A stretch of 64,000 nt of DNA from the NCBI GenBank assembly GCA_902801845.1, contig CADCJW010000002.1, forward strand, positions 555,627 to 619,626. The letters are read 5' to 3'. Both the position numbers and the translations under genes were made by a program. How positions within the stretch are numbered: the first letter of the stretch is position 1; every line of letters begins with the position of its first letter. Below are positions 28,701 to 37,451 of this stretch, in pieces. The notes under the pieces were generated by a model that searched no databases, was not told the DNA's origin, and saw nothing but the letters and a program-made list of their open reading frames with translations. The stretch is from an uncultured Eubacteriales bacterium (GTDB lineage: Bacteria > Bacillota > Clostridia > Christensenellales > CAG-138).

Positions 28701-29011
28701 AGCGGGACTTGGACGGGACGTCGAAGATCGTCCAGGGCCTGCGGCGCAAGAAGGACGGGACCCTCAGCGGGAACGTGTGCCGGGCGGAGGATATGCACGT
28801 CTTGACCCAAAAGGCGGTCTCGGTGGCGGAGCGAACGCTGAACGACATGCGCCGGGGGGAGGCGGACGTGATCCCCTACAAGGGGGCCTGCGACTGGTGT
28901 CCCTACCAGGCCGTGTGTCGCTACGACAAGCAGCAGAAGGGCTGCCGGGAGCGGGACACCAAGAGGATGACCATAGATGAACTTTTGGCTTTAGCTGAGG
29001 GATCGAAATGA
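25769..29011 (+). CDS. addB: ATP-dependent helicase/nuclease subunit AddB
   Basis: This 1080-residue subunit of the AddAB complex processes double-strand breaks to 3' overhangs at Chi sites for RecA. It begins with an intact Walker A, GRSGSGKST (about residues 10-18). The C-terminal nuclease domain carries IIDYKMGDRKF. The iron-sulphur cysteines are placed as in the family: one in FNRCPFAHYLKYG and three in CDWCPYQAVC near the end. The chosen start overlaps the thpR stop, and its own stop overlaps the addA start (ATGA). Confidence 0.93.
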   Translation: MAAPLTVWMGRSGSGKSTRLYDRLIAHAQKGERATLVVAEQYTFEAEKALCSRLGGLLGVQVLSFSRLCERVLQERGAELPVIGGPGRRMILRRAALNRKKELTLFGRVAESRGFAQRMDEIITRCKQSGAGPEDLRQAAEALPEGSQLRGKLADIALLFRESEDFLRDRYLTQSDLWDRAGESLEGSFLTGTDLYVDGIDIPSRQLFRLMGRLLGVCRSVTVTLRMDPDGRDGELFAPDVRTFYKLRQVAQEAGSPFFVEGCRRDKPRPPELKHLEKHLFAQDEAVFPGPVPALTLWASPDRETEAERCAQEVQRLVRQGHRYRDVAVMVTDGGGYVSRIRRIFARMGIPLFYDATRPVTGHSAMDMVLSAVRFVQSGSMEDALRILKSGYGPCTVGEGEIFENYVLRYGLYGGSLAAPFTFGEVPPEAEKVRAALYPPLDRLKTGCGRGTTGAQKAQAVYAYMEETDLREQLRAQGEALIAAGRPNAGELFSQVYTVLSGLLSDIAAIWGRDELSQKEFLSLLEEGAQSSTMGVLPGMADQVILGDFARTRTPAVPILFVLGCNEGLLPPARTDDELISDGELELLKEQGLELWTGTEALTEMERLELYTAFNKAQQKLYFSYSFSADGEELSPAPLLGRMQRLFPGLIPRDGLEAESYPLDREGGFRRLVRELALYERDGFVSEQLPAQRAYFAADETYGPRLRRAEAALNGGISPAPFGRALAERMYGAAPSMSASRLEQFNRCPFAHYLKYGLRAKERPESREEAADAGTFLHDALDAFLKLVKERGLSWAALTDEDADELVDQILPPLVVSHNDGIFLRDVRLREALFLRIESVKKCARSIVKQMQAGSYRPYETELAFGPESPFPPLLLHSDDGQTVKLYGRIDRVDTSPSGYYRIIDYKMGDRKFEPAKIAAGLSLQLPLYLAAVAGLEGEMGGMYYMPLSLPAAKEGEEQRHVLRGVTDMSEGSLAALERDLDGTSKIVQGLRRKKDGTLSGNVCRAEDMHVLTQKAVSVAERTLNDMRRGEADVIPYKGACDWCPYQAVCRYDKQQKGCRERDTKRMTIDELLALAEGSK

Positions 29012-32000
29012 ACTGGACCAAAGAACAGCAGCGCGCCATAGAGGAAAAGGGGAATTTGATCGTGTCCGCCGCCGCCGGCGCGGGCAAGACCGCCGTGCTC
29101 ACGGAGCGGGTGGTCCGCCTGGTGCGATCGGGCATGGACATCGACCGGCTCCTGATCCTCACCTTCACCAAGGCAGCCGCCGGGGAGATGAAGGCCCGCA
29201 TCCAGAACACCCTGCAGCAGCAGGCCGCCGACGAGCAGGACCAGATCCTGAAGGCCCGGCTCTACCGGCAGAGCGCCCGGTGCCCCAACGCCAGCATCTC
29301 CACCATCCACGCCTTCTGCGCCCGGGTGGTGAACCGGTACTTCCATCTGGTGGGCCTGTCCCCCTCGGCCAGGACCCTGGACGAGACGGAGGCCGCCGTC
29401 CTCCGGGACCAGGCCCTGGACGAAGCTTTGACCGCCCTCGCCACGGAGGAAGCGGAGGCCTTCCGGCTCCTTATCCGCTCCTTCGAGCGGGAGGACAACC
29501 TGAAGCGGGCCATCCTGGCCCTGACGGGCTTTCTCATGGCCCAGCCGGACCCGGAGGGCTGGCTTGGCGAGGCGGAGGACCGGCTTTTCGACCGGGCCGC
29601 CTACGACCGGGCGGTGGAGGTCTGCTTCCGGGAGGACAAGGCCGTCTTCGAGGCCGCCCTCAACGATCTTATCCGCCTTCGGGACGGCTATCCCCCCGCC
29701 TGGGGGAAGCTGGTGGCGTACCTGGACGAGGCCATCCCCCACGGCCGGGGGGCCCTGCTGCAGCGGACGCCGGAGGACTACGCTCAGGCCCTGTCCGCCG
29801 TGGCGTTCGGCCGGCTGCCCACCCAAAAGGATATGGAGGAGCAGGATAAGGAGGCTTTGAAAAAGGCCCGGGACAAGGTGAAGGAAACGGCCGCGGAACA
29901 GGCCCAGACCTATGGTCAGGACAGGGAAAAGCTGTGGCAGATCCACCTGGCGGGGGGGCGGGTCCTCACCGCCCTCATCCGCCTGTGGCGGCGGCAGCAG
30001 GCCGTTTACACCCAGAAGAAGCGGGATCGGGACCGGATCGACTTCAACGATCTGGAGCACTGCTGCGCCGAGATCTTGAAGAACGAGGAGGCCGCGGCGG
30101 AGTATCGGGATCGGTTCACGGCCATCATCGTGGACGAGTATCAGGACAGCAACGCGGTCCAGGAGGAGATCCTGAACCGGATCAAACGGAGCGACGATCT
30201 CTTTTTCGTAGGGGACGTGAAGCAAAGCATCTACGGGTTCCGCATGGCGGAGCCGGGGCTGTTCCTGGAGAAGCTCACTACCTTCACCGGCGACGTCGGA
30301 CAGCGGATCGACCTCAACCACAACTTCCGCAGCAGCCCCCAGATCCTCGCCGCGGTGAACCGGGTCTTTGAGCAGCTCATGGCCCCCGGCCTGGGCCCCA
30401 TCGTCTACGACGAGATGGCGGCCCTGCGCCCCGGCATGGACCAGCCGGAGGGCCGGGTGGAGCTCCATCTCATCGAGCGGGAGGCGGACAAGACCGCCGA
30501 GGACGCCGAGGACGTGGCCGCCGCCGAGGCGGAGGCCCGCTTCTGCGCCCGGCGCATCCGGGAGATGATGGAGACGGAGACCTATCAGGAGAGCGCCGAC
30601 GCCGCGCCCCGGCCCTACCGGTTCGGGGATTTCGCCATCCTTTTGCGGGGCATGGGCAACGCCCGCGTCTTCGCCCGGACCTTGGCCGTCTCCGGCATCC
30701 CCTGCTATGCCCAGCTCACCGGCGGATATTTCGAGTCCGTGGAGGTCATGGTCATGCTGAACCTGCTGCGCGTCATCGACAACCGGCGGCAGGACATCCC
30801 CCTCCTCTCCGTGCTCCGCTCGGGGGTGGGGGGCTTCTCCCATGAGGAGCTCATCGAGCTTAGGACCGGCTATCCCCAGGGGGAGCTTTTGGACGCCCTG
30901 CTCTCTGCAGCAGAGGCGGACCCCACTTCCAAGGCGGCCCGGTTCCTGGGCCGGGTGGAAGCCTGGCGGCGGGAGAGTTTGATCTCCAACGTGGAGGAGC
31001 TGTTGACCCGGCTCCTGGACGAAACGGAGCTGTATGTGGAGATGGGGGCCATGCCCGGCGGCGCCCAGCGGCAGGCCAATCTGGACGCGCTGGTGACCCG
31101 GGCCCGGAGCTATGACGAGACGGGCAGCTTCGGCCTCCATGGGTTTTTGAAGTATATGGACGACGCCCGGGACTCCGCCAAGATGGGGGCGGCCCAGACC
31201 ATCGAAAGCGACGTGGTCCGGATCCTGTCCGTCCACCGATCGAAGGGGCTGGAGTTCCCGGCGGTGTTCCTCTGCGAGCTGAACCGGCAGTTCAGCCGGG
31301 AGGGGGAGAACGCGCCTTTGCTCCTCCATCGGAAGCTGGGCATGGGCCTTGCCTTCGTGGACGAAAGCGGCGTGAAGCGGGAGCCCCTGTCCCGCCGGGG
31401 CGTAAAGCTGCTGAACCGGCGGCTCCAGGCGGAGGAGGAGATGCGCATCCTGTACGTGGCCATGACCCGGCCCAAGCGCCGGCTGGTGCTGGTGGGCACC
31501 CTGCGGAACGCCCGGGAGACGCTGGACCGGCCCGAGGAGCTGACGCCCTATTCCGTTTGGGGGGCCCGGTCCTTCCTTGCCTGGCTGCTCATGACGGTGA
31601 AGGGGGACGTGCCCGCCTTCGTCCATCCCCGGGAGGAGTTCATCCTGCCCCCGGGAGGGGCGCGGCCGCCCCTGCCGCCGGGGGAGGCGGTGCTGGTGGA
31701 GGCGCTGTCCGCCCGGTACGGGTTCGAGTACCCCTTCGCCGAGGTGGCGGGGGTGCCCAACAAGACCTCGGTCACGGCCCTGTCCGACCGGCATACCCTG
31801 ACCTTCTCTGAGCCCGCCTTCGCGGATTCGGCGGGGGCGCTCCGTCGGGGCACGGACGTCCACGAGCTGCTTCGGCGGCTGCCCCTTCGGCCCCTGTCGG
31901 AGGAGGAGTTGGACGAGTATCTGGCGGAGCGGAACGGGGCGGCGTACCGGGCGAACCTCGCCTATTTCCTGGGCACGGAGCTCTTTGCCCGGATCTGCCA

Positions 32001-32304
32001 GAGCCCCCGGGTCTATCGGGAGCTGCCCTTCACCCTGGCCATGGACACGGAATCGCTCCTGGGGGTCAAGTCCCAGGAGCGGGTGCTCCTGCAGGGCGTC
32101 GTGGACCTGTGCTTTATGGAGGGGGACGGGTACGTGCTCCTCGATTATAAGACGGACCGGGTGGAAGGGGATCCCGGCCTGTGGGCAGAGCGGCACCGGC
32201 GGCAGGTGGAGCTGTACGCCCAGGCGCTGGAGAAGCTGACCGGGCGGCCGGTGAAGGAGAAGTATATCGTGTTTTTGAACGGGAGGGCCTGCGTGAGGCT
32301 ATGA
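29008..32304 (+). CDS. addA: ATP-dependent helicase/nuclease subunit AddA
   Basis: This 1098-residue UvrD-like helicase with a C-terminal nuclease is the motor of AddAB. Helicase motif I is SAAAGAGKT (20-28), motif Ia LTFTKAAAGEM, motif II VDEYQDSN, motif III VGDVKQSIYGFR and motif V SVHRSKGLEFP. The RecB-type nuclease motif is VLLDYKTDRV near the end. All are intact. It overlaps both neighbours by four bases, so the four genes are translationally coupled. Confidence 0.95.
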   Translation: MNWTKEQQRAIEEKGNLIVSAAAGAGKTAVLTERVVRLVRSGMDIDRLLILTFTKAAAGEMKARIQNTLQQQAADEQDQILKARLYRQSARCPNASISTIHAFCARVVNRYFHLVGLSPSARTLDETEAAVLRDQALDEALTALATEEAEAFRLLIRSFEREDNLKRAILALTGFLMAQPDPEGWLGEAEDRLFDRAAYDRAVEVCFREDKAVFEAALNDLIRLRDGYPPAWGKLVAYLDEAIPHGRGALLQRTPEDYAQALSAVAFGRLPTQKDMEEQDKEALKKARDKVKETAAEQAQTYGQDREKLWQIHLAGGRVLTALIRLWRRQQAVYTQKKRDRDRIDFNDLEHCCAEILKNEEAAAEYRDRFTAIIVDEYQDSNAVQEEILNRIKRSDDLFFVGDVKQSIYGFRMAEPGLFLEKLTTFTGDVGQRIDLNHNFRSSPQILAAVNRVFEQLMAPGLGPIVYDEMAALRPGMDQPEGRVELHLIEREADKTAEDAEDVAAAEAEARFCARRIREMMETETYQESADAAPRPYRFGDFAILLRGMGNARVFARTLAVSGIPCYAQLTGGYFESVEVMVMLNLLRVIDNRRQDIPLLSVLRSGVGGFSHEELIELRTGYPQGELLDALLSAAEADPTSKAARFLGRVEAWRRESLISNVEELLTRLLDETELYVEMGAMPGGAQRQANLDALVTRARSYDETGSFGLHGFLKYMDDARDSAKMGAAQTIESDVVRILSVHRSKGLEFPAVFLCELNRQFSREGENAPLLLHRKLGMGLAFVDESGVKREPLSRRGVKLLNRRLQAEEEMRILYVAMTRPKRRLVLVGTLRNARETLDRPEELTPYSVWGARSFLAWLLMTVKGDVPAFVHPREEFILPPGGARPPLPPGEAVLVEALSARYGFEYPFAEVAGVPNKTSVTALSDRHTLTFSEPAFADSAGALRRGTDVHELLRRLPLRPLSEEELDEYLAERNGAAYRANLAYFLGTELFARICQSPRVYRELPFTLAMDTESLLGVKSQERVLLQGVVDLCFMEGDGYVLLDYKTDRVEGDPGLWAERHRRQVELYAQALEKLTGRPVKEKYIVFLNGRACVRL

Positions 32305-33557
32305 AGCTGCCGGAAGGGTATCTGAACCGAATGAGGCGCCAGCTGGGCGAGGACTTCGACGCCTATATGGCCGCCATGGCGGAGCCTGAGAAGCGGGCCG
32401 CCCGCTGCAACGGGTTGAAGCTGACACGGGAGGGGCTCGCCGACCTGCGGCCCGATTTCGTCCCTGCGGGGGGCGACGGGTTTTTGCTGCCCGCCGGGTT
32501 CGCGCCGGGGAAGGACCCGCTCCACGCCGCGGGGGCGTATTACGTGCAGGAGCTCTCCGCCCAGGTGCCCGCCGGCCTCTTCGACCTGAAGCCCCACATG
32601 GCTCTTTTGGACCTGTGCGCCGCACCGGGGGGCAAGGCCGCCCAGCTGGCGGCGAAGGTGCCGGCGGGGGTGCTCTTCGCCAACGAGATCGTGCCCGGCC
32701 GGGCCTCGGTGCTCCTCGGCAACCTGGAGCGGATGGGGGTCAAGAACGGGGTGATCACCAATATGGAGCCGGAGAAGCTGATCCGCTTCACGGGGCCCGT
32801 CTTCGACGGGGTGCTGGTGGACGCCCCCTGCGCCGGGGAGGGCATGTTCCGCAAGGATCCGGAGGCGGTGGCCGCCTGGTCGGAGGAGCACGTCCAGGCA
32901 TGCGCCCACCGGCAACGGGCGATCCTCGCCTCCGCCCAGGGGGCGGTGAAGCCCGGCGGGCAGCTGGTCTATTCCACCTGCTCCTTCTCGCCGGCGGAGA
33001 ACGGGGAGAACGTGCGGTGGTTTTTGTCGGAGTACCCGGATTTCGAGCTGGAATCGGAGCAGACCCTCTATCCCCACGCCTGCCTGGGCGAGGGGCAGTA
33101 CGCGGCGAAGCTTAGGCGAAGGGGCGCGGCCCCGGACACGGGGTATCTGCCCCAAAGGAGCGATGGAGCGCCCCTGGCGGAGGGGTTCCTCCGGGAGGAG
33201 ACGGCGGGGCTTGGGGGGCCGCTGCGGCTGCTTGCTGACGGGCGGGCGCTGCTGCTGCCGCCGCTGCCCTGTGATCTGGCGGGGCTCAGGGTGCTGCGGG
33301 CGGGGCTGCTTGTGGGGGAGATCGTCAAGGGACGGTTCGTGCCCGCCCACGCGCTGGCCATGGCGGCGGGGATGCCGCTGGTGCGGCGAACGGAGCTTTC
33401 CGAGGCGGACGCCCTTCGGTATCTGCACGGGGAGACGCTGCCCACGGACCTCTCCGGCTGGTGCGCCGTGACCCACAGGGGGCTGGCCCTGGGCCTGGGC
33501 AAGGGCGCCGGCGGCGTCCTCAAGAACCATTTGCCCAAGGGGTTACGGATGTTTTAG
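32301..33557 (+). CDS. RsmB/RsmF-family rRNA cytosine-C5 methyltransferase
   Basis: This 418-residue NOL1/NOP2/Sun-type enzyme methylates cytosine in 16S rRNA. The SAM site is DLCAAPGGKAAQLA. The catalytic cysteines are in VDAPCAGEGMFRK and VYSTCSF, as in RsmF. The C-terminal region ends with LGLGKGAGGVLKNHLPKGLR, the hallmark of Firmicutes RsmF-like proteins with a PUA-like tail. It starts inside the addA stop (ATGA). The exact target base is inferred from the family only. Confidence 0.9.
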   Translation: MKLPEGYLNRMRRQLGEDFDAYMAAMAEPEKRAARCNGLKLTREGLADLRPDFVPAGGDGFLLPAGFAPGKDPLHAAGAYYVQELSAQVPAGLFDLKPHMALLDLCAAPGGKAAQLAAKVPAGVLFANEIVPGRASVLLGNLERMGVKNGVITNMEPEKLIRFTGPVFDGVLVDAPCAGEGMFRKDPEAVAAWSEEHVQACAHRQRAILASAQGAVKPGGQLVYSTCSFSPAENGENVRWFLSEYPDFELESEQTLYPHACLGEGQYAAKLRRRGAAPDTGYLPQRSDGAPLAEGFLREETAGLGGPLRLLADGRALLLPPLPCDLAGLRVLRAGLLVGEIVKGRFVPAHALAMAAGMPLVRRTELSEADALRYLHGETLPTDLSGWCAVTHRGLALGLGKGAGGVLKNHLPKGLRMF

Positions 33558-33567
33558 GTTTATTTTT

Positions 33568-33702
33568 GCCGCTTTTTCTCTTTAGGCTAAAGAGAAAAAG
33601 CGGCGGAAAAAGAGAAATGCGAGAAGGGGTAAAGCTTTCGTACGAAAAGCAATACCCCTTCTTAAAGTTCTTTTTGGTCCTTTTTCTTTCAAGAAAAAGG
33701 AT
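33568..33702 (+). repeat. Dispersed hairpin repeat, copy 4 (A-B-C, best preserved)
   Basis: Hairpin A (33568-33604) has a perfect 17-bp stem with the triloop GGC. Hairpin B (33622-33663) pairs AGAAGGGGTA with TACCCCTTCT around an inner GCTTTCG/CGAAAAGC. Hairpin C (33678-33702) pairs TCCTTTTTCTT with AAGAAAAAGGA. The last bases touch the stop codon of the opposing acyltransferase gene. None of the hairpins is followed by a clear U-tract on either strand. Confidence 0.88.
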
Positions 33703-34868
33703 CAAGCTTTTATTCCTTCCTTTAAAAACTCAAAAAGCGTCTGATACTTGCGCACGCAGCGGAGCTTATCCGCCGTGACGGCGTAGTCTCCGTCGGCGGT
33801 GGAAAAGACCATCCCCTGCCGCTGGATGAGGCCGATGCCCCTGATCTCCCGGAGAGGGAAGCCGTATTCGCCCAGGGTGAGCCGATCCCGATAGAGGGCC
33901 ATGGTCCCGGTGGCGAGGGGCGTGAGGCTGTGGTCCGCCTCCCGCCGGTTCAGGGTCTGCCCCTCGTCCGAGAAGGCGGGCCCGTCGTTCAGGCTCGCGG
34001 CCAGCTTCTCCATCTCCCCCGTCTGCCACTTGTCCCAATCGAGGGGCGTTTTGAAGGGCAGCTCGTCCCCCCGGAAAAACCCGAACTCGTCCAGCGTCAT
34101 GGACAGCCCGCAGTCGCAGAAGAACCGATCCCCCCGGCTGTGGAGGGTGTCGATCCCGTGGCACCGGGGGCACAGGTACAACGCCGTCTCCAGCGTCTCC
34201 GCCAGCGCCTTCCCCCGGAAGGCCACGGGCGCCTGTTGCTGGGTCTCGTAGGCGTTCTCATACAGGTCCCGGGCGAGCAGGGCCGAGATCTCCCCCTCGC
34301 TCATCCCCTTGATCTCCTCCGGCGGGTACACCCCCACCGCTTTGCCGGTGACGCGCCCCTTGCGCCGGTGGGTGCTCCACCGGGGCGTGGACAGATACCC
34401 GCCCGTGAGCCGGTAGGTGACCAGGGTGCTCCGGGCCATCTTCACCAGCTTGGCCGTGGCCGGGGCGATGGGCAGCGTCTCGCCGGTGAAGGTCCGGTTC
34501 CCCTCGGCGAACATGCACACGTTCCGGCCCTTCTTCAGCGTCCGCAGGATCTGCAGCGCCGCCTCCGCGTCGGTGGTGCCCTTGATCCGCTGGATGACGG
34601 AGGCGTACCGGGTGACCACCTTGGAGAGCAGCCCCATGCGCATCACGTTCTCCCCGGCCACGTAGTACATGTGCTCGGGGAAGCTGAGTCCCACCAAAAT
34701 GGGGTCGAAGTCCGTCACGTGGTTGCTCAAAATGAGGCAGGGCCCCGCCCCCTGGGGCGCCAGCTCGAACTCATAGTTCAGCAGCCCCTTCATGAGCCAT
34801 TTCGCCGGGGCGTACAGCGTCCTGTACGCCCGCCGCTGCCGTTGATACGCCCGCTCGTCCTCCGCCAT
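33702..34868 (-). CDS. PlsC-type acyltransferase with a C-terminal zinc-ribbon-like region
   Basis: This 388-residue protein has an N-terminal lysophospholipid acyltransferase domain: NHVTDFDP gives the HX4D motif (His50, Asp55), followed by EGNRTF. The C-terminal half is not part of PlsC. It has CPRCHG and FFCDCG, a possible zinc-binding pair, then a beta-rich region (YRDRLTLGEYGFPLREI, VFSTADGDYAVTADKLRC). It would act on membrane lipids at the inner face of the membrane. The role of the extra domain is unknown. It stands alone, convergent with the methyltransferase gene. Confidence 0.82.
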   Translation of the reverse strand: MAEDERAYQRQRRAYRTLYAPAKWLMKGLLNYEFELAPQGAGPCLILSNHVTDFDPILVGLSFPEHMYYVAGENVMRMGLLSKVVTRYASVIQRIKGTTDAEAALQILRTLKKGRNVCMFAEGNRTFTGETLPIAPATAKLVKMARSTLVTYRLTGGYLSTPRWSTHRRKGRVTGKAVGVYPPEEIKGMSEGEISALLARDLYENAYETQQQAPVAFRGKALAETLETALYLCPRCHGIDTLHSRGDRFFCDCGLSMTLDEFGFFRGDELPFKTPLDWDKWQTGEMEKLAASLNDGPAFSDEGQTLNRREADHSLTPLATGTMALYRDRLTLGEYGFPLREIRGIGLIQRQGMVFSTADGDYAVTADKLRCVRKYQTLFEFLKEGIKA

Positions 34869-34960
34869 GTCCGCGCCTCCTGTTTCCGTTCCTACATACT
34901 ATATACTTTTTCCCGCATCCAGCGCAAGGGGAAATTTGCCGTTGCGTCGGAGCGCCCTTT

Positions 34961-34970
34961 AGTGTACACT
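34961..34970. promoter_or_regulatory. Palindrome upstream of the Na/Pi cotransporter gene
   Basis: AGTGTACACT is a perfect 10-bp palindrome 36 bases before the cotransporter start, next to a TATATT sequence. It may be an operator; a chance palindrome of this length cannot be excluded. Confidence 0.35.
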
Positions 34971-35006
34971 GTATATTGGGTGAAAATCAGGACGTCAGGA
35001 GGCTCT

Positions 35007-36875
35007 ATGGGCATCAGTAACGTACTTTCCCTGCTGTGCGGGGTGGCGCTGTTCCTGTTCGGCATGTCCGTCATGGGCGACGGGCTCAAGCGGGTGGCCG
35101 GGAACAAGCTGGAAGTCATTCTCTGGCGGCTGAGCAGCACGCCCATCAAGGGGGCGCTGCTGGGCCTGGGCGTGACGGCGGCCATCCAAAGCTCCGCGGC
35201 CACCACCATCATGGTGGTGGGCTTCGTGAACTCCGGCATGATGAAGGGCATCCAGGCCATCCCCATCATCCTGGGCGCCAACGTGGGCACCAGCGTCACG
35301 GGCTGGCTGCTGTGCCTGTCCCTCATGGGTGGGGGCGGCGGCTGGGTGTCCCTCCTCTCCACGGCCACCATCACGGCGGCGGTGGCCATCGTGGGCACCC
35401 TCTTCCGGATGACGGCCAAATCCACGGCCAAGAAGCACGTGGGCGACATTTTGCTGGGCTTCGCCGTGCTCATGTTCGGCATGAGCGCCATGTCCGACGC
35501 GGTGCTGCCGCTGAAGGAGAGCGCCAAGTTCCGGGAGCTGCTGCTCCTCTTCGACAACCCCCTGCTGGGCATCCTGGTGGGCGCCCTCTTCACGGCGGTG
35601 CTCCAAAGCGCCTCGGCGGCGGTGGGCATTTTGCAGGCCCTGTCCATGACCGGGGCCATCACGGCGGAAGCCGCCATCCCCATCATCATGGGCATCGCCA
35701 TCGGCGCCTCGGTGCCGGTGCTGCTGGGGGCCGTCGGCGCCGGGCCCAGCGGACGGCGAACCGCCCTCACCTATCTGTTCATCAACGTTTTGGGCACGCT
35801 CATCTGCCTGATCCCCTTCTTCCTGGGCAATCTGCTGCTCCCCAAGAGCTTCCGCAGCCAGGTGGTGGGGCCGGTGGAGCTGGCCCTCATCAACTCCGTC
35901 TTCCGCATCCTAGCCACGGTGGTGCTGCTGCCCTTCGTGGACGGGCTCAGGCGCCTCGCTCACCGGCTGGTGAAGGATCGGCCAGAGGACCTTATCCAGC
36001 AGGCCATGATCGACCGGCTGGAGGATCGGTTCATCGCCCACCCCGCATTGGCCATCGAGCAGAGCAAGATCGTCCTTTCCAAGATGGCGGACACGGCCCG
36101 GGAGAACCTCGCCCGGGCGCTGAAGCTGCTGTCCAACTGGTCTGACGGGGAGTTCGCCGCCGTGGAGCGGCTGGAGGAGCAGGTGGACACCTACGAGGAC
36201 AAGCTGGGCACCTATCTCGTGCGGGTGAACCGGCAGGAGCTGACCCGGGAGCAAAACAAGGAGATCAGCAAGTTCCTCCACTGCATCAGCGACATCGAGC
36301 GCATCAGCGACCACGCCATGAACGTGGGCGAGACCGCCAAGGAGATCGCGGAAAAGAAGGTCCATTTCTCCCCGGAGGCGAAGCGGGAGCTGAACGCCCT
36401 CATCGCCGCCGTGGAGGAGATCGTGGACCTGTCCATGGGCGCGTTCGAAAAGGAAAACGTGAAGGAAGCCTACCGGGTGGAGCCCCTGGAGGAGACCATC
36501 GACATGCTCAGCGACGAGCTGAAGCTCCACCACGTGAACCGGGTCCAGGCGGGCCAGTGCACCCTGGACCAGGGGTTCGTGTTCAACGATCTGATCACCA
36601 ATTTAGAGCGGGTGGCGGACCACTGCTCCAACATCGCCGTGGCCATGATCGAGCTGGAAGCCGGGGCCTTCGACACCCACGAGTATCTGAACAGCCTCCG
36701 GGACGTGCACTCCGACAGCTTCAACCGGTATTTCGAGCTCTATAAGAACAAATATGATCTGCTGCAGGGGGATTTCTCCGCCGGCATCTACGATTTGAGC
36801 AAGCCGGAAAGCTCCCCTAAGTCCGCCGCCAGCGCCGCGGCCCCCGCCGCCGTCAGCTCCTCCCGGGAGCCGTAG
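35007..36875 (+). CDS. Na+/phosphate cotransporter with PhoU-like domain
   Basis: This 622-residue membrane protein imports phosphate (or a related solute) with sodium. The two inverted halves carry the family's QSS motifs: IQSSAATTIMVVGFVNSGM and LQSASAAVGILQALS. From about residue 350 the protein continues with a cytoplasmic PhoU-like helical domain (DIERISDHAMNVGE, NLERVADHCSNIAVAM). AGGAGG precedes the ATG at 35007. The last 29 codons run into the 3' end of the opposing HAD gene and encode a low-complexity Ser/Ala/Pro tail, so an earlier stop has probably been lost. Confidence 0.9.
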   Translation: MGISNVLSLLCGVALFLFGMSVMGDGLKRVAGNKLEVILWRLSSTPIKGALLGLGVTAAIQSSAATTIMVVGFVNSGMMKGIQAIPIILGANVGTSVTGWLLCLSLMGGGGGWVSLLSTATITAAVAIVGTLFRMTAKSTAKKHVGDILLGFAVLMFGMSAMSDAVLPLKESAKFRELLLLFDNPLLGILVGALFTAVLQSASAAVGILQALSMTGAITAEAAIPIIMGIAIGASVPVLLGAVGAGPSGRRTALTYLFINVLGTLICLIPFFLGNLLLPKSFRSQVVGPVELALINSVFRILATVVLLPFVDGLRRLAHRLVKDRPEDLIQQAMIDRLEDRFIAHPALAIEQSKIVLSKMADTARENLARALKLLSNWSDGEFAAVERLEEQVDTYEDKLGTYLVRVNRQELTREQNKEISKFLHCISDIERISDHAMNVGETAKEIAEKKVHFSPEAKRELNALIAAVEEIVDLSMGAFEKENVKEAYRVEPLEETIDMLSDELKLHHVNRVQAGQCTLDQGFVFNDLITNLERVADHCSNIAVAMIELEAGAFDTHEYLNSLRDVHSDSFNRYFELYKNKYDLLQGDFSAGIYDLSKPESSPKSAASAAAPAAVSSSREP

Positions 36876-37438
36876 CCGTAGAGGACGCCGATGCAGGGGA
36901 GGCCGTTCTCCCGGGCGCCGATCACGTCGTGCTCCCTGTCCCCCACCATGACCGTTTTTGACGGGTCCAAATGATATGTACTGAGGGCGTAGGCGATGAC
37001 CTCGCCCTTTTTCGTGCGCGTTTCGTCCAAGGTGGACCCGGCCACGGCCTCGAAGTATTGCAGTAGGTCGAAATGCTCCAAAATCCGCAGCGACAACGGC
37101 TCCGGTTTGGACGTGGCCACAAACAGCCGAAGGCCCGCCGCCTTCAGGTCCGCCAGCGTCTCCCCGATGCCCGCGTAGGGCACGTTCTCGAACAGGCCCT
37201 TGACGGTGAAGTGCTCCCGGTAGAAGATAAGCGCCTGCTCCGCCTCCGCCCGGGTGAGCCCCCACTCGCTCATAAACATCTCGATGAGCGGCGGGCCGAT
37301 GAACACGTACAGCTCCTCCCGCCGGCTCACCGGCCGCCCCAGCCGCCGCTGGGCGTGCATCAGGGCGTTGGTGATCCCCTCCGCCGGGTCCGTCAGCGTC
37401 CCGTCCAGGTCGAAAAGAACGTTCTTTATGCGCTCCAT
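36788..37438 (-). CDS. HAD-family phosphatase (phosphoglycolate phosphatase-like)
   Basis: This 216-residue HAD hydrolase has motif I FDLDGTLTD, motif II VATSKP, a lysine in RTKKGEVI and motif IV VMVGDREHDVIGA. The length and cap position match the Gph/PpaX group, which acts on small phosphorylated metabolites in the cytosol. GGGAGG lies upstream of the ATG. The hairpin array begins only 14 bases before this start codon, so the array forms its 5' leader. It overlaps the convergent cotransporter gene by 88 bases. Confidence 0.87.
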   Translation of the reverse strand: MERIKNVLFDLDGTLTDPAEGITNALMHAQRRLGRPVSRREELYVFIGPPLIEMFMSEWGLTRAEAEQALIFYREHFTVKGLFENVPYAGIGETLADLKAAGLRLFVATSKPEPLSLRILEHFDLLQYFEAVAGSTLDETRTKKGEVIAYALSTYHLDPSKTVMVGDREHDVIGARENGLPCIGVLYGYGSREELTAAGAAALAADLGELSGLLKS

Positions 37439-37451
37439 GGGTCCTCCCCTC

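Noticed and set aside
33568..33702. Repeat hairpins as ordinary rho-independent terminators
   Set aside because: The stems are not followed by U-tracts on either strand, one copy lies within an operon, and true terminators elsewhere in the window look different.
33930..35006. Extended N-terminus of the Na/Pi cotransporter
   Set aside because: It is antisense to the acyltransferase gene, and AGGAGG lies directly before the ATG at 35007.
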